DNA from: Daphnia pulex
Lineage: Eukaryota > Arthropoda > Branchiopoda > Diplostraca > Daphniidae
Assembly: GCF_021134715.1 (NCBI RefSeq)
Contig: NC_060026.1
Location: forward strand, 13,073,001 to 13,137,000
Length of the DNA stretch: 64,000 nucleotides
Direction: 5' to 3'
Part shown: positions 1 through 12,553 of the stretch, in pieces
Numbering within the stretch: position 1 is the first letter of the stretch
How the letters are laid out: every line of letters begins with the position of its first letter
Program-made: the position numbers and the translations under genes
Notes under the pieces: generated by a model
The model's input: only the letters and a program-made list of their open reading frames with translations
Told to the model about the DNA's origin: nothing
Databases searched by the model: none

Positions 1-911
1 GATCTGTGGGTATACGATTCGCGCGCGCAAATTTTTTTTGAAATAGACGAATCAGAAAAATAAAATGGGAAAAGGACTACCGACAGAGCAACAGCAATTC
101 AAAAAAAAATAAAAAAAATTCCGGTGTGGCGGTTGCTCGAAGCTGACCAAAGCCTCCAAATATCTTGACCTCCCGTTTGAAAACGGACAACAAAAAATAC
201 GAATAATCCACAACGAAACGGAAAAAGTTGTCGGAAAAGAGACAGAGAGAGCTCTGACGATAACAAAGAGTTGAGTCTAAGTGCGTTTGCCCCCTGCTCC
301 CTCGAAAGAAACGAAATTACAAAGGAAAATAATAAAATAAGAATCGAAATCCAGACGAGAAATAGAAGATGATAAAAGAATTCGAAGCCCCCAAGACGAT
401 ACAGAATCGATTACGGAAGTTCTTCGACATCAATCCATCATCGAATTGCAGCGTCAGGACTTTTGCCCGCCTTTTCAACTTTTGTGTGTACACGACACTG
501 TGCCGATAGTTCGATTTTTCCTTTTCAAAAAATGTTAATAATGGACAAAGGCAATTGAAAAAGATGATGGATGGATGGATAGATGGGACCGATTCTATCA
601 TCTCGTAGATTCAATAACAATAAAAATGGGGAAAAGAAAGAAATCGAACAGCTGGCAATAATCCTATGCTATTCCCGTACGCTGGAGCTAAAGAAAGAAG
701 ATTGTGACAGAGAAAAAGGAGACGAACGTGCTGTCCAAGAAGTGAATAAACATGTGTTGTTTGTTTTTTTGTTTTGTTTTTGACGATGTTATGATTTCAA
801 GTGTGAAATAAAAAGTAAGAGGAGGATTGAAAAACACGAAAAAAAGTTTTTGGAGGTTTCTGATGGGAGGATATAATGAAAAAGATTGGGGGTTGTGTCA
901 TGTTGTGTTAC
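1..911 (-). other. Intron of the hnRNP R/Q (Syncrip) gene
   Basis: This stretch follows the donor site of the last visible Syncrip exon (912-1047, minus strand). I searched the minus strand for the rest of RRM2 and found nothing, so the next coding exon lies to the left of the window. The sequence is A/T-rich with no convincing ORF or RNA gene. Confidence 0.6.
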
Positions 912-2285
912 CTGTAACTTTACTGAATTCTTCCATGATCTCGACATTGCCCTTGGACTTGGGAATGTTGCCCACAAAGAGGCGCAGGTTTGGGACGCTA
1001 ACGTTAATTTTCAGGTGTCGCCCGCCTTTCATTTCCAAATCATTCAGCTGTGTGTGTACATAGCAACCCAATCACCGTTAATCTTTGCACAAGAGTTGAG
1101 ATTCTAAACTAACTAAAGCACAAAACAAAACTCGTTCCCTCTCTTTCCCGTTTAAATACCAAAAAAAAAGTAACAAAAAAATTGAAATTGAATAATAAAA
1201 AAATTGAATTTTGACTTTTAACTTAAAAGTGTCCGATTATGGTCAACAGCAACCAGCTTGGAGCAACCAAAAGCATCCACTCATCAGACAAAAAATTGTT
1301 TTAAAAAACCCAAGTATTAAAACTAATATTAAGATCTAAAGGTTAATTTTGACTAAGACCATACAAGCAAAATCGTTCCAACATTACCTGATTCACGGCT
1401 TCTTGAGCTGCTTCAGTTGTAGTGAAAGTAACGAAGGCATATCCACGGTTGAGGTTTGTCAGGGGGTCCATCATCAGCCGAAGATCCCAGATCGTCCCGC
1501 ATTTTTCAAATAACGGGATCAGTTCATCTTCGTAGACGTCTCGAGGAATTTTGCCACAAAAGACCTGGAAGAAAGAAGAATTGTTAGAATGTTGTTCATT
1601 GTCAATTGATGTTGTTGGGCACACTTACCTCACAGCCGTTGGGTGGAGGTGGATCTGCCCAGTTGGGTGGTGGTCCTCCATACTTCCTCTGCCCTGTGGT
1701 GACATCCAGCTTGTAGCCAGTCCTGTCAAGGATTGCTTTGATTTTCTCCTCATCTGGTCCCTTTCCTAGAGGCTTTAAGTCGAAAGACGTATCCACAGCA
1801 CTGGTCCCACTGGCTGTGCCAAGTCCAGCACTGGCAGTCGCTGAGCCTAGGGCTCTGACTTTTTGCCTGTTGAAAAGAAACACAAACATTATAATTTGAA
1901 AGAACTTGGTTGACATCGACAGCGCACTGACCTGTAGGTTTTCATTATACCACAAAGAAAGGCAGACTTGTTTGAGACATGTTCTAGGTTTGATTCTAGA
2001 AACTGCTGCAACACTGATTGGGCACCGTCTACAGGAAATTCTTTCAATGCATCTAAGGCTCGGTCATCCAGTTCGCTGTGGACCAATTTACCTAGACATA
2101 GCAACCAGATATTAGAAACTCGTGTGAGAACAGTTGCATAATCTCAACACAGTACCTGTTCTGTAAATTTCCTCCAGCTTTCCGGCTACTCTTCTGTCCA
2201 GTCCCAGTTCTATCAAGCGGTGATACTCCTCCAGGTGTTCTGGACTGCTGACTCGTGCAGCAGCCTCTTCCCCTCCATCTGCCAT
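912..2285 (-). CDS. hnRNP R/Q (Syncrip)-like RNA-binding protein, 5' part only
   Basis: Five exons are visible on the minus strand: 2287-2156 (ATG at 2285), 2091-1932, 1866-1629, 1564-1388 and 1047-912. All have GT..AG junctions and the phases agree, giving about 280 residues. Residues 1-100 are the acidic helical N-terminal domain of hnRNP R/Q (SPEHLEEYHRLIELGLDRRV and HSELDDRALDAL). A linker containing TGQRKYGGPP follows, then RRM1 at about residues 175-250 with RNP2 VFCGKIPRD and RNP1 RGYAFVTF. The last visible exon opens RRM2 with RLFVGNIPKSK. In this family the protein binds AU-rich and localised mRNAs and acts in splicing, mRNA transport and translation, in nucleus and cytoplasm. RRM2's end, RRM3 and the RGG tail lie beyond base 1. 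The identification is strong because the order and wording of the motifs match hnRNP R/Q. Confidence 0.9.
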
Positions 2286-2287
2286 AC

Positions 2288-3560
2288 CTATTTTTGTGTT
2301 TGAGTGTTGACACAAGAGGCAGACACACACACACACAAGACACAAACACAGAAAATGAGAATTCCAGTTTAAGTCAAGCCACTAAATCAACACTGTGAAG
2401 GCACTGATGGGTAATCCAACCACACACACACACAATCGAACGTGTCGATTTGATTAACAAAAGATTTGGTAGCAAACAAACACAAAGAGACGTGTGGTCA
2501 ACGTGTGTGTGTGTACGTAGTAGAGAAGTTGAGGTACGAATGAAATACCTTTGTACAGTAGTCTCCCCTCGAAAAAAGAGTAATATAACCTTACACACAC
2601 TAACGCACGAAAAAAGACACACACAACAGTCGTCGTCGTCGGAGGGAGAAATTAAAAAAAAAAAGAAACGCCAAAAAGTTCCTCTCACTCGCCACACAGT
2701 GCCCCCCGACTAGAACCACCACCGGTTTTTCAGAGTCTCACGAGAAAGCGTTATGTGTGGAAAAAAGGGGGCCAGCACTGTTAAGAAGACGAAAGAGGGG
2801 GAGAGAATGGAGCAATTCAAGGTTTTTATTACACGGTCCGCACGTAAAATTGTGTGCAGAAAAAAAAGGGAAGGGATAAAATGTACACCCCTCTCTTCCG
2901 TTTTTCTCTACTCTCCCCCTATATACATATATATAAAAATGGGCTAGAATATTTTTTTTTATTATTTTCTTTTCTTTTCACAAAAGTCGTCGACGTCGGT
3001 CGTCCATACGGTGTGTCCCTACGGGCGCTCTCTGTTAAAAGAACTGGGGCGGGCGCTGGTGGTCAAATAAGCTTCTCCTTTTTTTTCTCCTCTCTTCCTC
3101 TCTCTCTCTCTCCTTTTTCACTTCTTCTATTCTCTCCCCCTTCTTTCTTCGGGCCCCCGCCTACTCTAAAACCTCCCCAAAACCGAAATTTGTGTGTGTG
3201 GACCCCTCGAGGCGAAAAAATGGACAGGCAGCGCGTCTAGCGTCGGGCGGGAAACAACGTAGACTCTTGCGTTCGAAAAAAAAAAGAAGAAAAAAGATTC
3301 CAAACTTTTACCAACCGTCTTCGTCATTTTCGAAAAAATAAAAGTTTTAAAGTGTTGACTATTTTTAAGAACATTTTTTAAATAAGAAATTTGTCTCTTT
3401 AGTCTTAGACGAAAAAAAAGGGTTAAGGGCCTGTAATGATCGGAATGATGAATCACATTCCGAGACATCCAAAAATGTTTTTTCCCTCCAAATGTTAAAA
3501 CAAAAATGTCGTGTGAAAAAAAGAATCAAAAGTTTGTTTCTCTCTCGTTTTTTGGTTTAC
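2288..3560 (-). other. Syncrip 5'UTR intron
   Basis: The intron runs from a donor at 3560 (CACAG|GTAAAC on the minus strand) to the acceptor TAG at 2290-2288, two bases before the start codon. It holds CA/TG-rich microsatellites near 2310-2360 and 2420-2515, and pyrimidine-rich tracts near 3080-3150. No supported gene is seen on either strand. Confidence 0.5.
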
Positions 3561-3950
3561 CTGTGAGGCTCGAATTGCGAGTCGGACGAAATGTTGATAG
3601 CTTTCGTCGTGACTTCAGGGGGCTCGACAGTCTTTAAAAATGAAAACCACAAGTATAACAAGACGGGAGGAAACTAAAGGGGGGAAACTTTCTCAGAGTT
3701 TAACGACGAGTAGTGTGGTAAATAGACGGCCGAAGCCGTGATTGTTGAAATGACACGCTCTTTTCGTTCTTCACTCGCTTCTCGGACACTCAACAAAACA
3801 CTCAACAACACGGGGACTGCAACACACAACACATACACACACCACCGTCGTCGTTACTGTGTCTGCCGACCGATCTCTTGAGAGCCACGAATTTTCGAAC
3901 GGATGGGGAAAAGCGCCATCTTGCTTTTGCAATGACGTCATGCCTTCGGC
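3561..3950 (-). other. Syncrip 5'UTR first exon (approximate)
   Basis: A clear minus-strand donor (CACAG|GTAAAC) at 3561/3560 pairs with the acceptor two bases upstream of the Syncrip ATG, so an untranslated first exon must end here. The upstream limit is a guess. A CGCCATCTTG box (3914-3923), which reads CAAGATGGCG on the minus strand and resembles a YY1 site, and a TGACGTCA site (3933-3940) suggest transcription starts near 3900-3950. Confidence 0.45.
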
Positions 3951-4200
3951 TCCCAAGCTCCGCCCCTTTTATTCATTTTTCAAAATGAATGGTAACGCCC
4001 AAAAAAACCACGTAACGAACCAAAGGAAACTTCCACGTCACCGTGGACGCATCTTTTATTTTTTAAATCGTTCGTATTAATGGCAATCATTCTCTTCTTT
4101 TTTCGATTTCATTTTTTTATCATTTTCTCTCTTTGTTTAATCAACATGGCATGACGTCAAACCGGCCCCCGGGCCCCTCCAATCGATTATCAAATGGCCG
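3914..4200. promoter_or_regulatory. Divergent promoter region of Syncrip and the PDH E1-alpha gene
   Basis: The roughly 600 bp between the inferred Syncrip start and the PDH E1-alpha ATG (4543) contain two perfect CRE palindromes, TGACGTCA, at 3933-3940 and 4152-4159. They also contain a YY1-like CGCCATCTTG at 3914-3923, a GC-box-like CCGCCCC near 3961 and GC-rich blocks near 4160-4200. The genes diverge, so a shared housekeeping promoter is the simplest reading. Transcription starts were not determined. Confidence 0.5.
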
Positions 4201-4542
4201 GGAAAAAAAAAGATTCAGGAAAAATTATCTCATCCTTCTTGAGTTTTTATGTTATTTTATTACACTTATCAGCGGAAATTTTGTTTCAGTTTGACGGCTT
4301 CCTTTTGATATTAAAAATGGAAAATAATTTTCCACAATGAATAAAACCCAGTTTTTACAAAGCGAGCAACTGAAATCAGGCAACGTTGAGTCTCTGCCGA
4401 CATAATTTTTTTTCACGACGATTTTCCCGACGTCCCGTCCCGCAAGACATTTTCGACCTATTAACAAGTTGAAAATAGTTATCCGGGTTTTCGCGATTGC
4501 CCAGTGCTCAGTAATATAAATAACAACGAACCATCTTCAGAA

Positions 4543-6386
4543 ATGTTTTCTGTTACCTTGAGGTCTTTGGGAAGGCAGGTGCATCAACAAAATGTAAGTA
4601 TATTTCCCCCCCATTCTGATAGTCTTGTGATTGGAATCATGAATTAGAAATTAGAAATGTTTCCATATGTTGGATGTTGAATACAAATCTTTCAGTTGGT
4701 ATTGATAAGATTCTTTATATTTTTAAATTTGCTGCCTATGTGGATTGGGTTGTGTGAGTTCAGGTGATTGAATTTAGGCGAGCTGGTTCATGGACTGCTA
4801 ATGCAGTCACAGATTTTTTCGATTATTCAGTGGTACCTTCCCCATCCTTTTTTAACCAATTTTGCATAAACTTTATGAGGTATTAATTTAATCATTTTTC
4901 TCTGTATTCAGAAATCCCTTGCTCCGCTCTTCACCTATTCCAAAAATGGGCTAAACACTGAGGCATCATTTGATACCAAGGTTGTATTTAACAGTTTTCA
5001 TTTTATTGCCATTTCTAATCATCTTTTATCCACAGCCTTTCAAGCTGCACAAATTGGAAGAGGGTCCATCGACATCTGTGACCCTTTCACGACAAGATGC
5101 GCTCAAGTACTACAAAGACATGCAAATGATCCGCAGGATGGAAACGGCTGCCGGCAACTTGTACAAGGAGAAAATCATTCGAGGATTTTGTCACCTTTAT
5201 TCTGGACAAGTTTGTTTCCATTTCTTTCATTTTCTTAGTACAAAATACTCAATAAAATTTATTTTATTATCACAGGAAGCTTGCTGTGTCGGTATGAGGG
5301 CCTCGATGAGGTCGTACGATGCCGTAATCACCGCCTACCGAGCCCACGGCTGGACTTACATGATGGGCGTAGATCCTGTCGGAGTCCTTGCCGAGCTGAC
5401 CGGTCGTAACACTGGTTGCCAGCGAGGCAAAGGTGGTTCTATGCACATGTACATCAAGAATTTTTACGGTGGCAACGGAATTGTTGGCGCCCAGCAACCT
5501 TTGGGTGCCGGAGTAGCATTGGCTCTCAAGTACCAAGGTAAAATCGCCTATCTCATTTCACATTGAACCTAATTTTAAATGAATAACCTTCCCCAACTCA
5601 AAAAACAATAGGAACTGATGGTGTTTGCCTGACCCTGTACGGCGATGGTGCTGCTAATCAAGGTCAGTTGTACGAGGCCATGAACATTGCCCAGTTGTGG
5701 AAATTGCCCGTTATCTTTATCTGCGAAAACAACGGATACGGCATGGGTACTTCGGTGGATCGCGCTTCGGCCAGCACGAATTACTACACTCGCGGTGACT
5801 ACGTCCCAGGCATTTGGGTATGTTAAATTCTCACCATCCCCAATAGCTTTTCCGAGTAATTGACCGTTTCCCGACATTTTTTCAGGTGGACGGAATGGAC
5901 GTTCTGGCTGTTCGTGAGGCAACTCGTTTCGCCATCGACCATTGCGCTACTGGCAAAGGTCCCATGGTGATGGAAGTGGTGACGTATCGCTACTCTGGTC
6001 ACTCCATGTCCGATCCTGGCACATCCTACCGTTCCCGTGATGAGATTCAAGAAGTCCGACAGACTCGTGATCCCATCACTGGTTTTCGCGAGCGTCTGCT
6101 AACCACCAGCTTGGCAACAGCCGAGGAGCTCAAGGTATGAAATTTCCTTTTTAAACTTTAAACCATCACCTGGATATTGACATTTTTTAAATTTTAGGAT
6201 ATTGACCAAGAGGTTCGCCAGGTGATTGAAGACGCCGTCAAACGAGCCAAGGCAGACAAGGAAATTGGCCTAGAAGAATTGACGGCCGACATTTCGTGCA
6301 ATCCTATTGACACCCGAGTCCGTGGTGTCACGGCGTTCGATACGCTAACGCACAGACGTCTGGGCCCGGCTGTCAACAACCACTAA
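4543..6386 (+). CDS. Pyruvate dehydrogenase E1 subunit alpha, mitochondrial
   Basis: Seven exons (4543-4593, 4912-4980, 5036-5209, 5276-5537, 5612-5817, 5886-6134, 6198-6386) join in phase to 399 codons, the usual family length. The product is the alpha chain of the alpha2beta2 thiamine-diphosphate decarboxylase of the mitochondrial pyruvate dehydrogenase complex. It oxidatively decarboxylates pyruvate and passes the acetyl group to E2. The N-terminus ([17 protein letters not shown]) has the basic, Ser/Leu-rich look of a mitochondrial presequence. Motifs include [20 protein letters not shown] and the ThDP/Mg site [25 protein letters not shown]. The regulatory phosphorylation loop [16 protein letters not shown] keeps the serines that pyruvate dehydrogenase kinases modify in animals. 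The protein ends PAVNNH. It diverges from the Syncrip gene across a CRE-containing promoter. Confidence 0.95.
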
Positions 6387-6586
6387 GTTCCTCTTCTTTT
6401 ACTCTCTCTCTCCTTAATTCCTTCCTTTAGGGAAAGAAGTAAAAAACAACAAGAGACCAACAGCAGCTCTGTGGTTCGTGGACATAGTTGTTAGTAAACA
6501 CGGAATGTTAATATCTTGTAAATCTGTCACAGCTTTGATTGTATCTAACGTTTCAAACAAGACAAGACACACGTCTTGAATCAAAC

Positions 6587-6592
6587 AATAAA
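6587..6592 (+). terminator. Polyadenylation signal of the PDH E1-alpha gene
   Basis: AATAAA lies 200 bp after the stop codon in an A/T-rich 3'UTR, the expected distance for this transcript. Confidence 0.6.
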
Positions 6593-9500
6593 AGATCTGA
6601 CCCTAGGTCAATACATTAGTGAATTGAAACAAACAAACAAAAATGTTTTTTTTATCAAATATTTTTTTGAGTGATTGATTGAAAGCTCTTGAAAAGTGAG
6701 TGGCGTGTGGTTTAAGGGGAACCGGAAATTATTTTTATTTTTTTTCTCGGCCATCACATGTGAAGAGTTTTATTTATTTTAAATTCCTTAGTGGACTAGT
6801 CATCATGCCAAGCCTAGCCCCTTTTATATTCCTTTTAGGTGACGACCAACTGGTGCGGTACGTCATGTTAGGTGGAAGAGGGAGGAAACTTTGCTCCCAT
6901 GTTTGTGCACGGCTTTCTGTTTGAACTTTTGCCTCCGGGGTAGCTGATGCCTAGCAGGCGCCTTAATAGATCTAGGGGAAAACGGCGGATTCCGTGCAAC
7001 ACACGCATCAGCAAACTGTGACGCAAAGTCTATTGGAACAAACTTGACGGGGTGTGTCCTCCTCTCTTTATTTTGTGGACTCGACCATCTAAAAAAGAGA
7101 AAGAAAAAACGAACCAAATCCGAGTGGCCCATCAACTCGAGGGGGAAATGAAAGTGCCCAGAGTAACTACGCAATTTTACATTTGGCAGTCAAAAAGGGG
7201 ATTATTATTATTATTATGGCAAAACTTCCTATATCCCAACATTGCGTCGGAGAAAGTCATTCGAAATCTACCGTTAAATGAAATGGCGAGTTGCGATATC
7301 TTGGTTGTATTTCAATTTCCGATTGTTGCATTTGAAAGATTTCTTTTTTGTAAAATAATTGAAACTATTTAGGGGTTAAAAACGAAACAACGGCCGCATC
7401 ACGTGCTGGGTGGCTGATAATAGTTAACACAGTTGACCGAGGAAATAAATAAGTGACGCAATGTATCAAAAGGGCGTAGTGTAGTATATAGTTTTGCCTG
7501 ATTATCACCAAATGCGAGAAGAGATAATAAATGTTTGTCATCAAAAATAAGCTTCAGAGAGTCTCATAAAAATTGATAACACCAACCGAGTTAATAAAAA
7601 AAGAATAAAGCCTAGGGATAATTCGTCTTGTTGGGATCGAAAGCTCTCCGTGTGATCTCGTAAAGTTGACGAATGGGAATCCAAGTAAAAAAAGAAACCC
7701 CCTCCTTATTAACTGTACGTTACGTAACGTTGCGCTACGTGAATATCCATGGATGTAACGATAAGCAATAAACATTGTAAGAGTGTATAGTCCCATAAAT
7801 TGGTGTTGGAAATAGGAAATGACATTTCCTGGTAACAGGGGGAAACTCTTTCGTTATTTAGGCCTCAAATTATAACAACCAAAATTGATTATTCGTGTAT
7901 GCCTATATCAGGTTGACGCAATCAACAAATAGCTCTAATCTTTATTATTTGCTCCTCGGATCAAACGACATTAAAAGCTTGGCGATAACGTCAGTAATAT
8001 CCGGTTATTAACATTTTAACACGAACAAGAAAATCATTTTTTCAGGTTTTGATAGAAAAAAAAGTTGTCCATCTGCTTTGGCAACGGAAAATGAGTTTGA
8101 AGCGATACTAATTGATGTAAATGTTCACTTATTTATGGATCGTAATATGTTACCAATGAACTGTATTGCTTATGTGGTGGGCGACTGGTTAAACACGAGA
8201 TTGGCTACGGTTGTTCTGTTCGCACACGGATAGACTTATCTTTAGTTTGTATTAGTTAACCACCGTTGTCTTTCAAGGTTCTTGGTTGATATTCTGAGTG
8301 CTATTACTCAGTAAATTTACAACATATTGCCATATTCAGGAAACCTGAATTTGATCCCTGACCAACTTGAGTCCTGATCGTGATAGCTGTCGCTCAGAGA
8401 GTGTATGCAAACAACATCAGCGACAGGATAACATTATCAGTGGCATAGGGATGATCATACAGGGCTGAATAATGACGCTATATTAATATTAAACCGAAAT
8501 TAAAGTTCATTATGAGTGATGAGGAGCGACCAAGTTGTACTGGTCTCGACACGTTACTCGCTACAGCTCCGTTGCCGTATGTTCACATCTCCCAGTCAGA
8601 ATTCAAATGAATATCATTACATCATACGCAGAAAAACATAGCTCGTTAAAATTAATCTCAACTGCGATGAATAACTAAAGCCAAACGAGAAAATTCAGGA
8701 GAAAAATACTGCTTTTTTCGAAATGTAGTCAGAATTTCGGTTCCCTAAGTATTATAGGACAATTACCCTGCAATTGTCAACGATTTTTTTATATAAATGT
8801 ATATTGTCTATCCAGTTTTTTTAATTTGCTGTCAACTTAAATAAATAAATTAAAAAATTATGATAGTGAACTGCGTTGTAATCAATGGAATGGACTTGAA
8901 AACAAAAGTGCGACGCAAAATTCAATTAACTTTTATCTAACGCTATGTGTGTAAGCCTCACGATTTTACCATCGTCGTCTCAGACTCAGTCTGACATAAA
9001 ATTACCTTTCCTACCCGCCCCCCTCTCTATTTAGCCAATAAACAATTGAAAGCTCTAAAAATAGATCATCTAAATTCGCTCGATCATAAGTTGGCGTGCA
9101 ACCCGAGATATTATACAGTTCACAACATCTACGGTTTATCCCGATTCGTGTTGGCGTTCATTTTCGCCACACCAAATAAAAAACTTGTCTGGAAAAACAA
9201 TAAAACTCGATTGTGTCTATACAGTGGCGACGTTTGGACATTGTCCTTCTACTATATACACGGATGATTGCTTTCCGTTCGATATACGATTATAAACAAT
9301 ACCTTTACACGAAACTCGTCCCGTTTTCCGGAGGGCTAGTCGTGCGCCTGACAACTTGTCATTACGTATTCCCTTTCACTTCCATCTAGACACACACACT
9401 GTCTTTTATATGGTGGATACACTTCTGGAACCCACGGTACGTATATATAGACATTCGTCATTCCCATGACGAGAGTCCGATAGAAAAAAAACAAAAGAAA

Positions 9501-10492
9501 AGAAGAGGGGCTTTTGTTTCAGTCGAGTTTCCCCTTTCGGACCTTATGGAGACTCTGCTCTATATACCAGCAAAGGAATAACATTATAAACCCGCGCGCC
9601 CTGGATCGATATGTAACCGTCGGTATAAATAGCCATCAAAAAAATTTACAAAGCGAATATAATAATCCCCTTCTTTGTCGACTGGACGCAAGAAGGGGAT
9701 CGTATTTGATTGAACTAAAATATTCCAACAGAAGAATGAATTAATAATTAATTATTGCGCGAATCGAGTATAATCATATCGATCCCGCACAATGTGTGTA
9801 GATCCCACATAGCGTTAGAATAATAACAGATGTTAAAATAAGAATCATAGTCATCACGGTAATGGTAAAAGTAGCCCTAGTATACGATTGTCGTGCAGAA
9901 CTCTTGATGGACGCGTTTGCGTGCCCGGCTATATACCCAGCAGCAGCAGCTCACATATATAGGGGTGGAGTGTTCCGTGCGTGCAGACGACACTCTCGTT
10001 TTTCTTTTTTCAAGGATAAAATGGAAAATCCGAGTGCACCTTGGCTACAGCGCTCGCAGGAGTCCCATCACAGCTGAGGGGGTTATACCGACGATGTCAT
10101 TTCAATAAAAAAATAAAACCATTTTCTTTACCTTTATAACACAGTGTGTCTTTTTTTGTTTTCTGACTGCTGCTGACAGGGAGCTCAACTGGAACGAACA
10201 AAACCAGGCGGCGGTTGCGCACTAACGTCCCGTCCCGCAACACCCCTAACCCGAGACGGATCGGTCATGTCGTGCCCAGGTGGAAAACCAAGGAGTATAT
10301 CGATCAAGCGTACTTTTTGGGATAGGTTTTCTTTTTCTTTTTTGACCATCTAGACTGTGGCACCCACCACCACTCACAGTCGCATGTCTTGAACGGGTGA
10401 CCCAAGAACGCTGGACTTGTTTGTGTTGGCCTGTCCAGTTTTGGACTTTCTTGGTGTAGTGGGTGGTGGTATATCTTTTTATACATAAGAAG
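6593..10492. other. Long gene-poor intergenic region
   Basis: About 3.9 kb lies between the PDH E1-alpha polyadenylation signal and PACRG. No ORF here has homology or splice context I can support. Visible details are a TTA microsatellite (7201-7216), a perfect 14-bp palindrome ACGTTACGTAACGT near 7717 and a short ATTCAGG/CCTGAAT hairpin near 8335. There are TATA-like stretches near 9438 and 9930, and a CAG run near 9950. It may contain PACRG regulatory DNA or an untranslated exon. Confidence 0.4.
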
Positions 10493-12120
10493 ATGTTTGA
10501 CCGAAGCGGTGGTCAGTCTTTGACGATGCGCCAGGCCGGCCAGCAGCAGCGCGAGTATCAGCAGGAATCAGGGTCGAGCCGTTCCACCAGTAGCGGCAGC
10601 GATGGAAGGAGCGGCCGACGTGGCCAACCTCATCAAATTCGTTCGGCTAGGCAATCCAGCAGTGCCACCGTTGTGCCAGCCTTCACCATCCGCTCAGCAT
10701 CCCAGGGGCGTGTTCAACCGCCCAAAAGAGTCAACGTCTTCGCCGAACGGCCCAGTCCGTCGTTGGCATTCCGCCGGATTTACCAACGCGGCGATCTGCC
10801 CGTCTGCATCGTTCACGAAAGTCGACTCTACCGACTGGGATGGAAGGTATTATAATAAAACCTGTATTATTAGTTACCAATGCAATTCAACTGGTTATCA
10901 GTACAACTTTTGTAGACAAATCAAAAACGACCTTGTCCAGCAGAAAGTCATAGAGGATATGAAAGGACGTCTGATCCGATTATCGGATGCAGACGATGTT
11001 TTGTTTGTTGTTTTCGTGCGTCCGTGATTTTCGTTTGCGGGAGAAAAAACTGGATCACTATTAAAAGAATTACAAGTTGTCGTGATGAAGTCGTCCCTAC
11101 TCTCTTTCTATAATATTGAACGACGTGTGTGTTGTATTTATACATTCGAGGTCGACATTTGAGACTGGCAGCGGCGGCACGAAATGTCGTCCGTGCACAC
11201 ATCACGATCGTGTCTGCTGGCCATCACTGAAGAAAAGAGGAGAAACCTGCTTTTTTGGGGGCTTCGTGCAAAGCCGTGCGTTGACCGTTCAATCAAATCG
11301 CCATTGGCTATTGTTTGCAACGGCGAAATAGAGAACATAAGGCTTGTCGCTCGTCATTTAGTTTCTAATCCGTCAAATTCGTTTTTTCCCCTTATTCCGG
11401 TTGAGTTTAGCAACTCGTCGAGGGTGGTCCCGCATTCATTTGTCACACGCCAACTTTGTTTGTCGTTCAAAATAAAAATGTGTTTGGAATTTTGATTCGA
11501 AATAGGTGGAATTGGATACACTAGACTACGAACATTACCTGCCGCTTTTTCTTGACGGCCTGTGCGAGACTCAGCATCCGCACGAATTCCTGGCGCGCAA
11601 AGGAGCTGAAGATCTCATCACCAGAGCTCCGGATCGTGTCACTCCGCTCCTGCCCGTCATCATCCCACCGCTGAGACGTACTATTTGTGGATACTAATAA
11701 AATCAAAGTTAACATTTTAATTCCATCAATTTGTGAATTAGGAGCTCTAAACACTCGCAATCCTCGTGTCATCTGCTCGACATTGAAAATTATCCAATTG
11801 ATCGCCACCTGTTCCAAAGAGTCTGGCCGTGCATTCCTACCTTACTACAAATCTCTGTTGCCCATTCTCAACTTGTTTAAATCCGTTAATCGTAAGATAT
11901 AATTATCTTGATCAGTTTTAATTACAGAAATAAATTTGTATTTTTGTTAAAAATCACAGTCAATCAAGGGGATGGCATCGATTATTCTCAGCAAAAGAAT
12001 TCCAATCTGGGCGATCTAATCCAAGAGACTCTGGAAATGTTGGAAAAGAGTGGAGGATCCGCCGCCTTTGTCCTAATCAAGAACATGGTTCCCACTTACG
12101 AGTCCTGCGTCTGGAAATGA
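10493..12120 (+). CDS. Parkin co-regulated gene protein (PACRG)
   Basis: Four exons (10493-10846, 11506-11677, 11742-11891, 11960-12120) join in phase to 278 codons. The product is an axonemal microtubule inner protein. In other animals PACRG sits at the doublet inner junction together with FAP20 and is needed in motile cilia and sperm. Residues 1-85 are a Ser/Gln/Arg-rich disordered tail. The conserved helical repeat core then begins: [42 protein letters not shown]-like [13 protein letters not shown] and [10 protein letters not shown]. It ends with the diagnostic [10 protein letters not shown]. The start was set at the ATG at 10493; an in-frame ATG at 10463 would add ten residues. Confidence 0.9.
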
Positions 12121-12553
12121 ATGTGAATTCACATTAACAACATTTTTTTGTTTTTCTCTACATTTTCGCAACTTTATCGGATTTCTCCAGAAAAATTTTC
12201 AAACCCTAAATCAATATGTATGTATTGACAGACCAAAGAAAAATGTAAGCCACGATCCCGATTGAGTTAAAAATATACAGTTTAATGGATACAGGTACTA
12301 AGGTATTAATCACTATTTTAGATCCGTATGATGTGTATATGTATAAGTAGCTGTTAATATGGTATGATCTAGTTACGTAGTAGCTATAGGAGTATATCAC
12401 TGAGATAGAATAACATTTTAAAAAACTAAACAAAACATAATAATAATTTCTTTTCTTCTGCTTCTTTCTTTTTTAACTTTGTTGATATTTGTTTTCTGGT
12501 TTCGAGAAATATAAAAGGGCCGCCAGTGACATTTAGTTGTCCATTGTGCATGA
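12121..12553. other. Intergenic 3' region between PACRG and the BTB zinc-finger gene
   Basis: The two genes converge here, so this A/T-rich stretch should hold both 3'UTRs. Apart from A/T-rich runs I see no gene or repeat. Confidence 0.4.

Noticed and set aside
2374-2697. Cys/Val-rich minus-strand ORF
   Set aside because: It reads through a CA/TG microsatellite within the Syncrip 5'UTR intron.
6593-10492. Several 60-106 codon ORFs in the large intergenic gap
   Set aside because: No recognisable domain, no consistent splice sites and ordinary A/T-rich composition; expected by chance.
10602-11027. ORF overlapping PACRG exon 1 in another frame
   Set aside because: PACRG similarity, splice sites and phases all support the other frame.
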